NCBI GenBank assembly: GCA_013001295.1
Contig: JABDMW010000039.1
Coordinates: 1-64,000, forward strand
Direction of reading: 5' to 3'
Length of the DNA: 64,000 bases
From: Hyphomonadaceae bacterium
Lineage (GTDB): Bacteria; Pseudomonadota; Alphaproteobacteria; Caulobacterales; Maricaulaceae
Numbering within the stretch: the first letter of the stretch is position 1; each line of letters starts with the position of its first letter. Positions 43,630 to 52,973 of the stretch are shown here, one piece after another. Position numbers and translations under genes: made by a program. Below the pieces are notes generated by a model. It did no database searches and was not told the DNA's origin. It saw only the letters and a program-made list of their open reading frames with translations.

Positions 43630-44322
43630 ATGCGAATACTTATTGTAGAAGACGATCCTGATCTCGCACGCCAACTCGGTGATGCGTTAAAAGATACAGG
43701 TTATGCGGTTGATATTGCGAATGACGGGGAAGAGGGTCATTTCCTCGGCGATACGGAGCCTTACGACGCGGTGGTCCTGGATCTCGGGCTCCCGATCATC
43801 GACGGAATCAGCATATTGCAGAAATGGCGTGCGGACGGAAAGAAGTTTCCCGTTCTCATCCTCACGGCCCGTGATCAGTGGAGCGAAAAAGTCTCCGGGT
43901 TTGATGCCGGCGCCGATGATTATTTGACCAAACCGTTTCATACGGAAGAGTTACTCGCGCGCTTGCGAGCCCTGGTTCGCCGCGCCGCAGGGCATACGAC
44001 GGATACAATCGATATTGGCGATTTGATGGTCGATAACCGGTCAGCGCGTGCATTCGTCGACGGCGCGCCGATTAAACTCACTTCACATGAGTTTCGGCTC
44101 CTCTCCTATATGGCCATGCATGTCGGGCGCGTCATTTCCCGGACCGAGTTGGTTGAGCACATTTATGATCAGGACTTTGACCGTGATTCAAATACAATTG
44201 AAGTGTTTGTCGGCAGGTTGCGCCGTAAGATCGGCGTTGAGCGCATCGAAACGGTTCGCGGTCTTGGATATCGCCTGTTAGATCCAAGTGGAGACGAAGC
44301 ACCTGGAGAAGAAGAGGAATAG
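43630..44322 (+). CDS. OmpR-family response regulator 1
   Basis: 230 residues. Receiver domain with Asp51 (VVLDLGLP), acidic pocket EDD at 7-9 and Lys in TKPF, then a winged-helix domain (about 130-220) with the blocks LTSHEFRLLSYMA and SNTIEVFVGRLRRKI. AAGGTG precedes ATG 43630. It sits between the PepSY gene and its kinase; it likely binds the repeat box at 43195. Acidic last residues (GDEAPGEEEE) extend past the domain. Confidence 0.95.
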   Translation: MRILIVEDDPDLARQLGDALKDTGYAVDIANDGEEGHFLGDTEPYDAVVLDLGLPIIDGISILQKWRADGKKFPVLILTARDQWSEKVSGFDAGADDYLTKPFHTEELLARLRALVRRAAGHTTDTIDIGDLMVDNRSARAFVDGAPIKLTSHEFRLLSYMAMHVGRVISRTELVEHIYDQDFDRDSNTIEVFVGRLRRKIGVERIETVRGLGYRLLDPSGDEAPGEEEE

Positions 44323-44343
44323 TCCTTGCCCAGAGGTGCAAGC

Positions 44344-45759
44344 GTGAAACAACAAACAGAGGGTTATTCGCTTGTTTGGGGTCTTGTCCGTCGAGCAGCC
44401 TATTGGGCCGTTCCCGCACTGTTAATCACAGCACTCTCGCTGATTTGGTTTTACCGCGCCTCGACTTACCGAATATTTGATGATCCGCTCGTGAACACGA
44501 TTCAAGCGCTGATCGCGTCTGTGGAAACCAATAACAATGACGGTGCTGATAAGCCGATCCGTTTAACCCGCGAACCCATCGATGACCGTTATCAATTGGC
44601 ACTATCTGGTCGATATTGGCTGATCGGTGAAATTGCGGATAATGGCGAAGTGGGTACGATCATGGAATCGCGCTCGCTCTATGGCGCTACAATCCGACTA
44701 CCGGCGCAGGCCGCCAATCAGATCAAAAACAATCCGGGTGATGTGGTCCGTTCGACATCGCGTGGTCCTGATAATGAACCCTTAAGACTCGCGGCCCAAT
44801 CAGTGATTTTCCCGGGTGAGACCGAAACGCCGGTTGTGATTATTGCCGCAGCAGACAGCCGCCCGGCCGCAAAAGCGGTGCAAAATTTTTCCGTGATCGC
44901 GTTGGGGCTCATGTCTATCTTGGCGCTTGGACAGGCCCTGGCGATATTTATGCAAGTGCGTATTGGACTGAGACCGGTTTTCAAGTTGAGGCGGCAAGTT
45001 GCTGATGTTCGCGAAGGGCGCTCAAAAGAAGTTGAGGGCGTCTATCCGACTGAAATTCAACCGCTGGCCGATGAATTAAATACCTTGATCAACCACAATA
45101 AAGAAGTGGTCGACTATGCGCAGACCCATGTCGGAAACCTGGCACATGCCCTGAAAACACCTTTGGCAGTTCTCCGTAATGAAGCAGACGCCAAGAAGTC
45201 GAAATTATCCGGGATCGTTGGACGCCAGTCTGAGATCATGTCTAATCAGGTTGACCATCATTTAAGACGCGCACGCGCTGCAGCTCGCGGGCAGAGCATT
45301 GGTGTCAAAACATCAATCAATGAGACGCTGACAAGTTTGTCACGAACGGTTGAACGGATTTATCGGGAGAAGGATCTCGATATCCAACTGAATATGGATG
45401 ATGATTTTGAGTTTCGCGGTGAGAAACGCGATCTCGAGGAAATGGCAGGCAATCTGCTTGATAATGCCTGCAAATGGACCAAGGCAAAAGTGTATGTGAG
45501 CGTCGATATTCCCGAAGATGATGAAGCCTTCGTCCGGATCATCGTTGATGATGACGGGCCAGGAATTCATCCTGACAAATATGCCGATGTGATTAAACGC
45601 GGTGAACGATTGGATGAGGCAACGCCGGGGAGCGGTTTTGGCCTTTCTATCGTGAACGATCTTGCTCGCGCTTACAAAGGCTCACTTTCTCTCGATACAT
45701 CTCCAATGGGGGGATTGCGAACGATTTTGACCATTCCGAGCATTGTCGAAGCGTCATGA
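44344..45759 (+). CDS. Sensor histidine kinase 1
   Basis: 471 residues from GTG 44344 with AGAGGTG 6 bases upstream; TTG 44326 is an alternative. Two transmembrane helices (about 15-40 and 185-205) enclose a periplasmic domain of about 145 residues. HisKA follows with His268 in NLAHALKTPLAVL, then the ATPase domain with DNACKWTKAK as N-box, DDDGPG and GSGFGLSIVND. The layout and HALKTPL motif are PhoQ-like. Partner of regulator 1; overlaps the next gene by 4 bases. Confidence 0.93.
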   Translation: MKQQTEGYSLVWGLVRRAAYWAVPALLITALSLIWFYRASTYRIFDDPLVNTIQALIASVETNNNDGADKPIRLTREPIDDRYQLALSGRYWLIGEIADNGEVGTIMESRSLYGATIRLPAQAANQIKNNPGDVVRSTSRGPDNEPLRLAAQSVIFPGETETPVVIIAAADSRPAAKAVQNFSVIALGLMSILALGQALAIFMQVRIGLRPVFKLRRQVADVREGRSKEVEGVYPTEIQPLADELNTLINHNKEVVDYAQTHVGNLAHALKTPLAVLRNEADAKKSKLSGIVGRQSEIMSNQVDHHLRRARAAARGQSIGVKTSINETLTSLSRTVERIYREKDLDIQLNMDDDFEFRGEKRDLEEMAGNLLDNACKWTKAKVYVSVDIPEDDEAFVRIIVDDDGPGIHPDKYADVIKRGERLDEATPGSGFGLSIVNDLARAYKGSLSLDTSPMGGLRTILTIPSIVEAS

Positions 45760-46394
45760 AATACCCCATACACCTTGAAAACCGCGATTTGATCGGTAAG
45801 CGGCTGGTTTCGCCGACATCAGAACGGAATCGAACGCCAATTGGCGAGCACCTTGCGAAATTACTGCCCCAAAACGCGCAGGTATTGGAGATCGCGGCCG
45901 GTACAGGACAGCACGCCCATCATATGTGTGGGTTACGGACCGATATTTGTTGGCAGCCTACTGACATCGATCCGGATTCATTGTTGAGCCAGGCGGCCTA
46001 TGCTCAGGATTTTCCTGAAAGGATTTTGGACCCGGTTGAATTAAACGTGACCCATCCTGAGTGGTGGTCTGGGTTCGAGAATAGCACGACCCTGTTTTGC
46101 GCAAATATGATCCATATTGCGCCCTGGAATGCGGCGCAAGGATTGGCGCGCGGCGCAGGGCACCTGCTGAGACAGGGCGGCAAAATGTTTCTTTATGGTC
46201 CATTTTTACTCGAGACCGACAATGCTGATTCCAATCTGGAATTCGACTCGAATTTAAAGGCACGAAACCCGGAATGGGGCGTGCGATCTTTAGACGCTGT
46301 TAAGCATATATTTGCAGATCAGGGGCTAAATCTGGAGGCAATAATCGAAATGCCTCGGAACAATTTGCTCCTTAAATTTGCGACCAGTTCCTGA
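45756..46394 (+). CDS. DUF938 SAM-dependent methyltransferase-like protein
   Basis: 212 residues. The Rossmann-type core has VLEIAAGTGQHAHH (about 43-56), the SAM-binding glycine loop, then QPTDIDPDSLL and a FCANMIHIAPW block typical of DUF938. Substrate unknown. It overlaps the kinase by 4 bases, so it is coupled to the two-component operon, an association of unclear meaning. Cytoplasmic. Confidence 0.9.
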   Translation: MKYPIHLENRDLIGKRLVSPTSERNRTPIGEHLAKLLPQNAQVLEIAAGTGQHAHHMCGLRTDICWQPTDIDPDSLLSQAAYAQDFPERILDPVELNVTHPEWWSGFENSTTLFCANMIHIAPWNAAQGLARGAGHLLRQGGKMFLYGPFLLETDNADSNLEFDSNLKARNPEWGVRSLDAVKHIFADQGLNLEAIIEMPRNNLLLKFATSS

Positions 46395-46417
46395 GACTTT
46401 TTTTGATTATTTCAAAC

Positions 46418-46433
46418 ATGACAATTTTGTCAT
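46418..46433 (+). promoter_or_regulatory. 16-base perfect palindrome upstream of degP
   Basis: ATGACAA-tt-TTGTCAT reads the same on both strands. It is about 60 bases before the degP start, so in the promoter region. It fits an operator for a dimeric repressor or activator. Confidence 0.5.
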
Positions 46434-46454
46434 AACTTGGTAATATTTACGTTA

Positions 46455-46470
46455 AGTGCGCTGCCGCACT
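46455..46470 (+). repeat. Leader hairpin of degP
   Basis: AGTGCG (46455-46460) pairs with CGCACT (46465-46470) around CTGC, about 10 bases before the AAGGAAA ribosome-binding site. It may influence translation or stability. Confidence 0.35.
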
Positions 46471-46495
46471 GTATTACAGAAAGGAAACCTCCGTG

Positions 46496-47932
46496 ATGCT
46501 GCATTCACGATTCCCGGTGAAATTAATATCTGCTGCCTTGACCACAGTGGCGGCCACGGCATTGCTATGTGCACCTGTCGTTAATGCCCGTCCGCTTGGC
46601 ATGCCCGCGGATCAGGGGTTGCCAAAATCGCTCGCCGATCTGATTGAGCATGTCAGCCCGGCCGTCGTCAATATCCGCGTTGTAACCGGAGGCGCGGCAG
46701 CTGGTGAACCAACCCAGGATGCGACGGAAGGCCAAGGATCAGGTTTTATTGTTTCAGCCGACGGCAAGGTGGTGACAAATTACCATGTCATCGAAGGCGG
46801 GGACAAAATTACCGTCGATTTTGCCAATGGCGAAGAATTTACTGCCCGCGTTATCGGAACAGACCGCGAAACTGATCTGGCCATGTTACAAATTCAAGAT
46901 AGTCGGAGCTTTGATTATGTCGAATTTCACAAGGGACCGGAGGTGCGTATCGGAGATTGGGCGCTGGCGATCGGAAATCCGTTTGGCATCGGCCAGTCTT
47001 CCAGCGTGGGCATTATCTCCGCGATTGGACGTGAACGTGTCGACTCGGGATCTTATGTAGATTACATGCAGACAGACGCGACGGTGAATAGAGGTAATTC
47101 CGGCGGCCCCTTATTTAATTTTGAAGGTAAGGTTATCGGGGTTAATTCTGCGATCTACTCACCGACGGGCGCCAGTGTGGGGATCGCCTTTGTTATTCCT
47201 CATGATCTGGCAGAAGAAATCGTTGCCGATTTGGCGCGGTACGGCAAAGTGAACCGCGGGTTTCTGGGCGCAAGCCTGCGCGATGCTTTAAAGGATCAAG
47301 GCGGTGCGGTTTTTAGACAAGGCGCATCTATTGAAACCATCGGCTCTGGCAGCCCGGCCGATATGGCGGGATTGCAAGTTGAAGACATTATTTTACGCAT
47401 CGATAACACGGAAATTAAGAACGCTGTCGAAGCAACGCGCACGATCGCTAAATTAAGAGCGGGACAAAATGCACGATTTTACGTAGAACGCGATGACGTG
47501 CTCCTGGACCCGATCGCGGTACAGATCGGCAATCGCCCGGTCGATGAAGACCGATTAAAACTGGCCACAGGTGACAACAGCCAATCCACCAGTGCGACCA
47601 GTGTCGGCGCGCCGCCACCGCCAAGTGCCGGAAGTATGTATAACACGGGCCTATCGCTTGTGGATCTCAGTGCAACATTTAGAGACAGTATCGGTATGCG
47701 GCCCAATCAAGTCGGCGTCTATGTCGATACCGTCGCGCCCGGCAGTAATGCGGCGATCAAAGGCATTAAAAGCGGCATGGTCATTTTGGAGGCAGACTCG
47801 AAACCTGTCGCCAGCGTGTCCCAGTTCCGCCAACTCGTATTATCGGCCAAAAAATCCGGTCAAAGATCATTGGTTCTTCTGGTTAGAACTATCAATGGAA
47901 GTGAAACCTATACCTCGATTTCCCTCAACTAA
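46496..47932 (+). CDS. degP: DegP/HtrA-type periplasmic serine protease
   Basis: 478 residues from ATG 46496 with AAGGAAA upstream; GTG 46493 is an alternative. Signal peptide to about residue 31 (ending NARPL). Trypsin-like domain with triad His97 (TNYHVIEGG), Asp127 (ETDLAM) and Ser202 (RGNSGGPL), then two PDZ domains (about 240-345 and 385-475). A Ser/Pro-rich linker (about 345-380) separates the PDZ domains. It degrades or refolds damaged envelope proteins. It is the first gene of an operon with regulator 2 and kinase 2, an arrangement that points to envelope-stress signalling. Confidence 0.95.
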   Translation: MLHSRFPVKLISAALTTVAATALLCAPVVNARPLGMPADQGLPKSLADLIEHVSPAVVNIRVVTGGAAAGEPTQDATEGQGSGFIVSADGKVVTNYHVIEGGDKITVDFANGEEFTARVIGTDRETDLAMLQIQDSRSFDYVEFHKGPEVRIGDWALAIGNPFGIGQSSSVGIISAIGRERVDSGSYVDYMQTDATVNRGNSGGPLFNFEGKVIGVNSAIYSPTGASVGIAFVIPHDLAEEIVADLARYGKVNRGFLGASLRDALKDQGGAVFRQGASIETIGSGSPADMAGLQVEDIILRIDNTEIKNAVEATRTIAKLRAGQNARFYVERDDVLLDPIAVQIGNRPVDEDRLKLATGDNSQSTSATSVGAPPPPSAGSMYNTGLSLVDLSATFRDSIGMRPNQVGVYVDTVAPGSNAAIKGIKSGMVILEADSKPVASVSQFRQLVLSAKKSGQRSLVLLVRTINGSETYTSISLN

Positions 47933-47944
47933 GGAGTACCCCCC

Positions 47945-48616
47945 ATGAGAATACTGGTTGTAGAAGATGACGACATAGCCGCGGAATATGTCCGAAAAGG
48001 ACTGATGGAAGCTGGCCATGTGGTCGATTTAGCCCCCGACGGCGAACTCGGTTTAGAGATGGCCAAGGCGGCCGATTATGATGCATTGGTATTAGATCGA
48101 ATGTTGCCAAAACGTGACGGTCTATCCTTGCTTTCAGAGCTGCGTGAGGACGGGGATGCGACCCCGGTTCTTATCCTTTCCGCGCTAGGTGAAGTAGATC
48201 AAAAGGTTGAAGGTTTACGCGCAGGCGGCGATGATTATCTTGCAAAGCCATATTCCTTTACTGAATTGCTGGCACGCGTAGAAGCCATTGGACGCCGCTC
48301 CGATCCAACCGCCGCAGTTACAAAGCTGAAAGCGGGCGATCTTGAAATGGATCTCTTGGCGCGTACGGTCAGGCGAGCGGGGCAAAATATATTATTGCAG
48401 CCTCGTGAATTTCGCCTGCTGGAATGTTTAATGCGCCACGCTGGAAAGGTTGTAACCAGAACTATGTTGCTTGAAAAAGTCTGGGATTATCATTTCGACC
48501 CCCAGACCAATGTCATCGATGTTCATATTTCACGTTTACGGGCCAAGATCGATAAGGATTTTGACCCTCCGATGTTACACACAGTCCGCGGTGCAGGATA
48601 TCGCTTGCAGGTCTAG
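47945..48616 (+). CDS. OmpR-family response regulator 2
   Basis: 223 residues. Asp51 in LVLDRMLPKRDG, acidic pocket EDD (7-9), Lys in AKPY; winged-helix domain with LQPREFRLLECLMRHAGKVV and NVIDVHISRLRAKI. Follows degP by 12 bases. A paralog of regulator 1 only at family level. The DNA target may be the palindrome or a direct repeat in the degP promoter (GTAA at 46440-46443 and GTTAA at 46451-46455). Confidence 0.95.
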   Translation: MRILVVEDDDIAAEYVRKGLMEAGHVVDLAPDGELGLEMAKAADYDALVLDRMLPKRDGLSLLSELREDGDATPVLILSALGEVDQKVEGLRAGGDDYLAKPYSFTELLARVEAIGRRSDPTAAVTKLKAGDLEMDLLARTVRRAGQNILLQPREFRLLECLMRHAGKVVTRTMLLEKVWDYHFDPQTNVIDVHISRLRAKIDKDFDPPMLHTVRGAGYRLQV

Positions 48617-48640
48617 CGTTTCTCAGCGAGAAGGCACGCT

Positions 48641-50095
48641 ATGCTCGCGCCCATAAAAAGACTTCTTAAAAATACGGTCTTTCGACTATCGATGATTGCT
48701 GCGGCTATGTTCGCTGCGTCATCTTTAGTCGTGTTGGGCTATATCTACTTTGCCACAATTATCACCGATCTCAATCAGGTCGATGATACGCTGCAAGATG
48801 AGTTAGACGAACTGACACAGATTTATCAACAATTCGGGCCAACTGGACTGAACCGCGAAGTCATAAAACGGATTTATCAACCCGATCGCAATGTCTATTA
48901 TTATTTTGAACATGAAGGCCAAAAACCAACGTTCAATATCGGATCCCAACCCATTTTTTCCGATGACATTGAGCCTACGCTTTGGGAGAAAGTGACCAAC
49001 AAAGATGAGACGCGGACCCGTAAGTTCGTTTTCGTCGTTGATGATGCCAGCATCATCGATAAGGAACCGGTGACCCATCGGGCCCGTGGTCAGTTCAAAG
49101 TCTTCTCACCCAAAACCCGTATATTTATTGCCCGTGATGTCGAGCGCATTATGGCAACATCGGAACAAGTGACACGTGCCCTTTTAATCTCAATCGGGTT
49201 GGCACTGACACTGGGCATATTGTCCGGGATTTTCGTTTCAAAACGATTTGAGAGACGGATTGAGGTCTTCAACAAACTTGCCCGTGATATCCGCGCCGGC
49301 GATTTAAAGCGCCGCGTACCTGTCAATGATACCGGCGACGAACTTGATGATTTGGCGGGGTATCTCAACGATATGCTAGATCATATTGATCGCCTAATGC
49401 AGGCAATGCGCTATGCGGGCGATAGTATTGCACATGATTTACGATCACCGCTGACACGCTTGAAAACACGACTGGACAGTTCGAGTGGTCAAGTTAACGA
49501 CAAAGAAAGCCAAGCCATTCTAGATCAAGCATCAGAAGATGTTGGCGAACTATTGAAAACTTTTGAGTCCGTTTTGCGGATCGCCCGACTTGAGGCAGGC
49601 GACAAACGGGAAATGCTTTTACCGACAGACCCGAAACCATTGCTTGCAGATATTGCGGAATTGTACGAGCCATCCTGCGAAGATGCCGGGCTTGAATTTT
49701 CTATGGAAATCGAGGGCAACCATAAGATCAACGCTGACCGTGGACTTTTGTCGCAAGCGATATCCAATCTTGTGGAAAACGCGATCAAATATACGCCGCG
49801 TGGCGGGGCGATCACGGTTCGGTTAAGAAGAATCCGTTCAGGTCGAAGTGAGATATCCATTACGGATACCGGACCGGGAATCCCGCCGGAGGAACGCCAA
49901 CGCGTGAAAGAGAGATTTGTGCGTCTTGAAAAAAGCCGGACGCAACCGGGCAGCGGGTTGGGCCTGGCATTGGTCGATGCCATCGCCGATCTGCACCGCG
50001 CTAAATTTGAACTTACCGATGGTCCGGGCGGCGAGGGAAGCGAAATGCCCGGGCTACGCGCGGCTATCTCATTCCCAAGATTTAAACGCTCATAA
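48641..50095 (+). CDS. Sensor histidine kinase 2
   Basis: 484 residues. Two transmembrane helices (about 17-41 and 179-200) with a periplasmic domain of about 135 residues between them, a HAMP domain (about 200-253), HisKA with His265 in SIAHDLRSPLTRL, and the ATPase domain with the N-box VENAIKYTPRG, DTGPG and GSGLGLALVD. GAGAAGG precedes ATG 48641. Partner of regulator 2; with degP it forms an envelope-stress module. Ends 40 bases before glnE. Confidence 0.94.
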   Translation: MLAPIKRLLKNTVFRLSMIAAAMFAASSLVVLGYIYFATIITDLNQVDDTLQDELDELTQIYQQFGPTGLNREVIKRIYQPDRNVYYYFEHEGQKPTFNIGSQPIFSDDIEPTLWEKVTNKDETRTRKFVFVVDDASIIDKEPVTHRARGQFKVFSPKTRIFIARDVERIMATSEQVTRALLISIGLALTLGILSGIFVSKRFERRIEVFNKLARDIRAGDLKRRVPVNDTGDELDDLAGYLNDMLDHIDRLMQAMRYAGDSIAHDLRSPLTRLKTRLDSSSGQVNDKESQAILDQASEDVGELLKTFESVLRIARLEAGDKREMLLPTDPKPLLADIAELYEPSCEDAGLEFSMEIEGNHKINADRGLLSQAISNLVENAIKYTPRGGAITVRLRRIRSGRSEISITDTGPGIPPEERQRVKERFVRLEKSRTQPGSGLGLALVDAIADLHRAKFELTDGPGGEGSEMPGLRAAISFPRFKRS

Positions 50096-50135
50096 TTTTC
50101 TGGCCATCCGCCAAAAATCCGCGCATCTTGTGCCT

Positions 50136-52973
50136 ATGGCATCAGATCAAAACACGGATTTATTTGCACATCGTATTCCTAAGGTTCATGCTTCGGAGGC
50201 GAACCGATCGATTTACCATTTTAACGCAGGCGCTGATCTGGAAACGATCATAAAAACGGCAAATGAAAACGCACCATATCTTGCTGGTCTTGTTGAAAAA
50301 TGGCCGAACATTATCGACTTGTTACGAACAAAATCTCCGGAAAAAATCTATCAGGAATTATTGAACACTCCAGCGCCAGATATTGGTTATGAGGAATTGA
50401 AGAGGGAAATTCGCCACCAAAAACAACAAGTCCATCTGCTTTGTGCTCTGTGTGATCTTGCCGGCGTTTGGACGTGGCATAAAGTAACCGAGGCCATGAG
50501 CGATTTTGCAGATCATGTGATGGCTCTCCTGATTAACGCTGTTGCAGCTGAAATGGGCTTCAAACCTGACCGTGACCGCGGTCCCGTCCCAGGGTTATTT
50601 GTACTCGCGCTCGGCAAGTACGGTGCCCGTGAACTTAATTACTCAAGCGACATAGACTTGATCGTTTTTTATGATCCGGACTATCTCAAACTTCCTGACA
50701 TGAACCGAGCGGAGCGATTGTTAATCCGGTTTATCAAAAAACTGATGCGCGGTTTCGACGAAATTACACATGATGGGTATGTGTTTCGCACGGATCTGCG
50801 ATTACGCCCCGACCCCAGATCGAATTCTGTGGCTGTATCGACCATTACGGCGGAGCGATACTACGAAACCCTTGGGCAGAATTGGGAACGAGCTGCCATG
50901 ATTAAGGCCAGATATTGCGGTGGCGACCCATTAGCGGCCGACGATTTTGTCAAAAATATTCTGACGCCATTTATTTGGCGCCGAAGTCTCGACTATGCGG
51001 CAATTTCCGATATCCACTCCATCAAAAGACAAATCCAGGGGGAAGCGAAACCGGAAGATATCAGCGCTCCGGGTCATGATCTTAAACTGGGAATTGGCGG
51101 CATTCGCGAGATCGAATTTTACGCGCAGGTCCAACAATTAATTCTGGGCGGACGGCATAAACAGTTGAGATGTCCAAGAACAGTTGACGCGCTGGAACAA
51201 CTTGCCGATGCAAGCTATGTCGACAGGGAAACCGCCGTCCAACTAACTGATGATTACGCGCTGTTGAGGGGGTTGGAACACCGCATTCAAATGTTCAAAG
51301 ACGAGCAGACGCATATTTGGCCGGACGATAAAAATGACCGCTTGAATATGTTGGCACTTCATGGCGGCGAAAATCTGTTAGGTTTAGAAAGTGAACTGGA
51401 AGATATTTTCACACGGATCCACACGACTTATACAAACCTATTTCCCGGTGAAGAAGATTTGTCTTCTCCGTTGGGGAGTTTGGTCTTCACGGGCGTCGAA
51501 CCTGAAGGCCCGACATTAGAAACGTTGAGTAAATACGGCTTTGTCCGTGGTTCCGAAGTTTGGCGGCAAATGGCGGATTGGTTGGGGGGTCGAATACGTG
51601 CGACCCGAACACCGCGTGCGCGCGAGCTTCTCACCAATCTGGCACCTCGGATTATCGACTATTGTGGAACCACAAATGAGCCCGATCTTGCGTTTTTCAC
51701 ATTCGCCGATTTTCTGACGAAACTGAATGCTGGCGTTACATTGTTTTCAATGTTTGAGAGTAAGCCGGAAGCGCTCAAAGAACTGATACAAATCCTGGTT
51801 CTTGCACCCCCATTGTCACAAATCTTATCAGATCAACCGTCGTTGATTGATGCGATGATAGAACCGGACTTTCTTATGCAAAAAGGAAGCCAGGACCGGC
51901 AAGTTTATCTCCGATTGATCGACGATCGGGGCGACTTTGAAGCGGCGATGAATATTGTCCGTCGCGCGGTTCATGAAGATCAATTCAGCTTAACTGCCGG
52001 GCTTTTGAAAACGCAAAATCTGCAAAAGGCCGGCGTTAGATTTACGGAAATCGCGATAGCCGCCATTCACGCCCTGATGCCGGTTGCGGTTACGGAAACG
52101 GAAAGATTGTTTGGACCGATAAGTGGTCAATTCGCCATCTTGGGCTTTGGAAAACTCGGCGGTCGGGAAATGTCGCTGGGATCCGACTTGGATATTGTTT
52201 TAGTGTACCAAAAAGATGCTAAAAGCGCTGAGACACATGAGAAACAAGTCGATAAATTTAATAAGCTCACCCGTCGTATTATCACGGCGCTTTCGACAAC
52301 TACAGAGGCCGGCACATTATATGAGGTCGACATGGCCTTACGGCCATCAGGGCGGTCCGGTCCGTTAGCTGTCGACTTGCCGATCTTTGAAAAATATTAT
52401 CACGAAAATGCTTGGACATGGGAGTTTATGGCTCTCAGCCGGGCGAGGGTTGTGTATGCGACTTCGCCCGAATTTGAAGATTACGTCACACAAACAGTGG
52501 GCCAGATTGTTACTGCCAAGGATTTCGAAACAAAGTTGGCGGCGGATATTGTCGATATGCACACAAGATTAGCGCGCGACAAACCGTCGAAGGGATTTTG
52601 GGATTTGAAGGGCAAACTAGGCGGATTGCGCGATATTGAGTTCATCGCTCAGTATTTGGTTTTGAAACACAAATTCAATTCGGAAGAAAAGTCTACACTT
52701 TCAATGCTCTCAACTGCGCGGGATCTAAGTTATTTGTCAGCGGAAGATGCAGCGCAATTATTGCGAATTACCGATCACTATCACGCACTCGTGCAGGTGT
52801 TGAATTTATCAGCAAGTGGACTTTACGTCAGCGAAAGGTTTTCCCATTCGTTCAAGAAACTCTTGTGCGAAACAAGTGCGAGTTCAACGTTTCAAGTGTT
52901 GGAAGCTGCGCTCGCGAAAGACGCGGAAATAGTTTCCGAAATTTTCGAGAAGATAATCGTCGAAGAAATTTAA
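50136..52973 (+). CDS. glnE: Glutamine synthetase adenylyltransferase/deadenylase
   Basis: 945 residues from ATG 50136; the frame is open farther upstream through the kinase gene, but the protein there has no family similarity. Two nucleotidyltransferase domains: N-terminal, with GKYGARELNYSSDIDLIVFY (about residues 162-181), and C-terminal, with GKLGGREMSLGSDLDIVLVY (about 671-690); both keep the G-S-D-x-D pattern. The first removes and the second adds AMP on glutamine synthetase, controlled by PII. No Shine-Dalgarno sequence is seen in front of the ATG. Its stop overlaps that of the PleC-like kinase within TTAA. Confidence 0.95.
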   Translation: MASDQNTDLFAHRIPKVHASEANRSIYHFNAGADLETIIKTANENAPYLAGLVEKWPNIIDLLRTKSPEKIYQELLNTPAPDIGYEELKREIRHQKQQVHLLCALCDLAGVWTWHKVTEAMSDFADHVMALLINAVAAEMGFKPDRDRGPVPGLFVLALGKYGARELNYSSDIDLIVFYDPDYLKLPDMNRAERLLIRFIKKLMRGFDEITHDGYVFRTDLRLRPDPRSNSVAVSTITAERYYETLGQNWERAAMIKARYCGGDPLAADDFVKNILTPFIWRRSLDYAAISDIHSIKRQIQGEAKPEDISAPGHDLKLGIGGIREIEFYAQVQQLILGGRHKQLRCPRTVDALEQLADASYVDRETAVQLTDDYALLRGLEHRIQMFKDEQTHIWPDDKNDRLNMLALHGGENLLGLESELEDIFTRIHTTYTNLFPGEEDLSSPLGSLVFTGVEPEGPTLETLSKYGFVRGSEVWRQMADWLGGRIRATRTPRARELLTNLAPRIIDYCGTTNEPDLAFFTFADFLTKLNAGVTLFSMFESKPEALKELIQILVLAPPLSQILSDQPSLIDAMIEPDFLMQKGSQDRQVYLRLIDDRGDFEAAMNIVRRAVHEDQFSLTAGLLKTQNLQKAGVRFTEIAIAAIHALMPVAVTETERLFGPISGQFAILGFGKLGGREMSLGSDLDIVLVYQKDAKSAETHEKQVDKFNKLTRRIITALSTTTEAGTLYEVDMALRPSGRSGPLAVDLPIFEKYYHENAWTWEFMALSRARVVYATSPEFEDYVTQTVGQIVTAKDFETKLAADIVDMHTRLARDKPSKGFWDLKGKLGGLRDIEFIAQYLVLKHKFNSEEKSTLSMLSTARDLSYLSAEDAAQLLRITDHYHALVQVLNLSASGLYVSERFSHSFKKLLCETSASSTFQVLEAALAKDAEIVSEIFEKIIVEEI

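Noticed and set aside
49917-50135. Upstream extension of the glnE frame into the kinase gene
   Set aside because: The segment is the shifted frame of the kinase C-terminus; GlnE similarity starts after ATG 50136.
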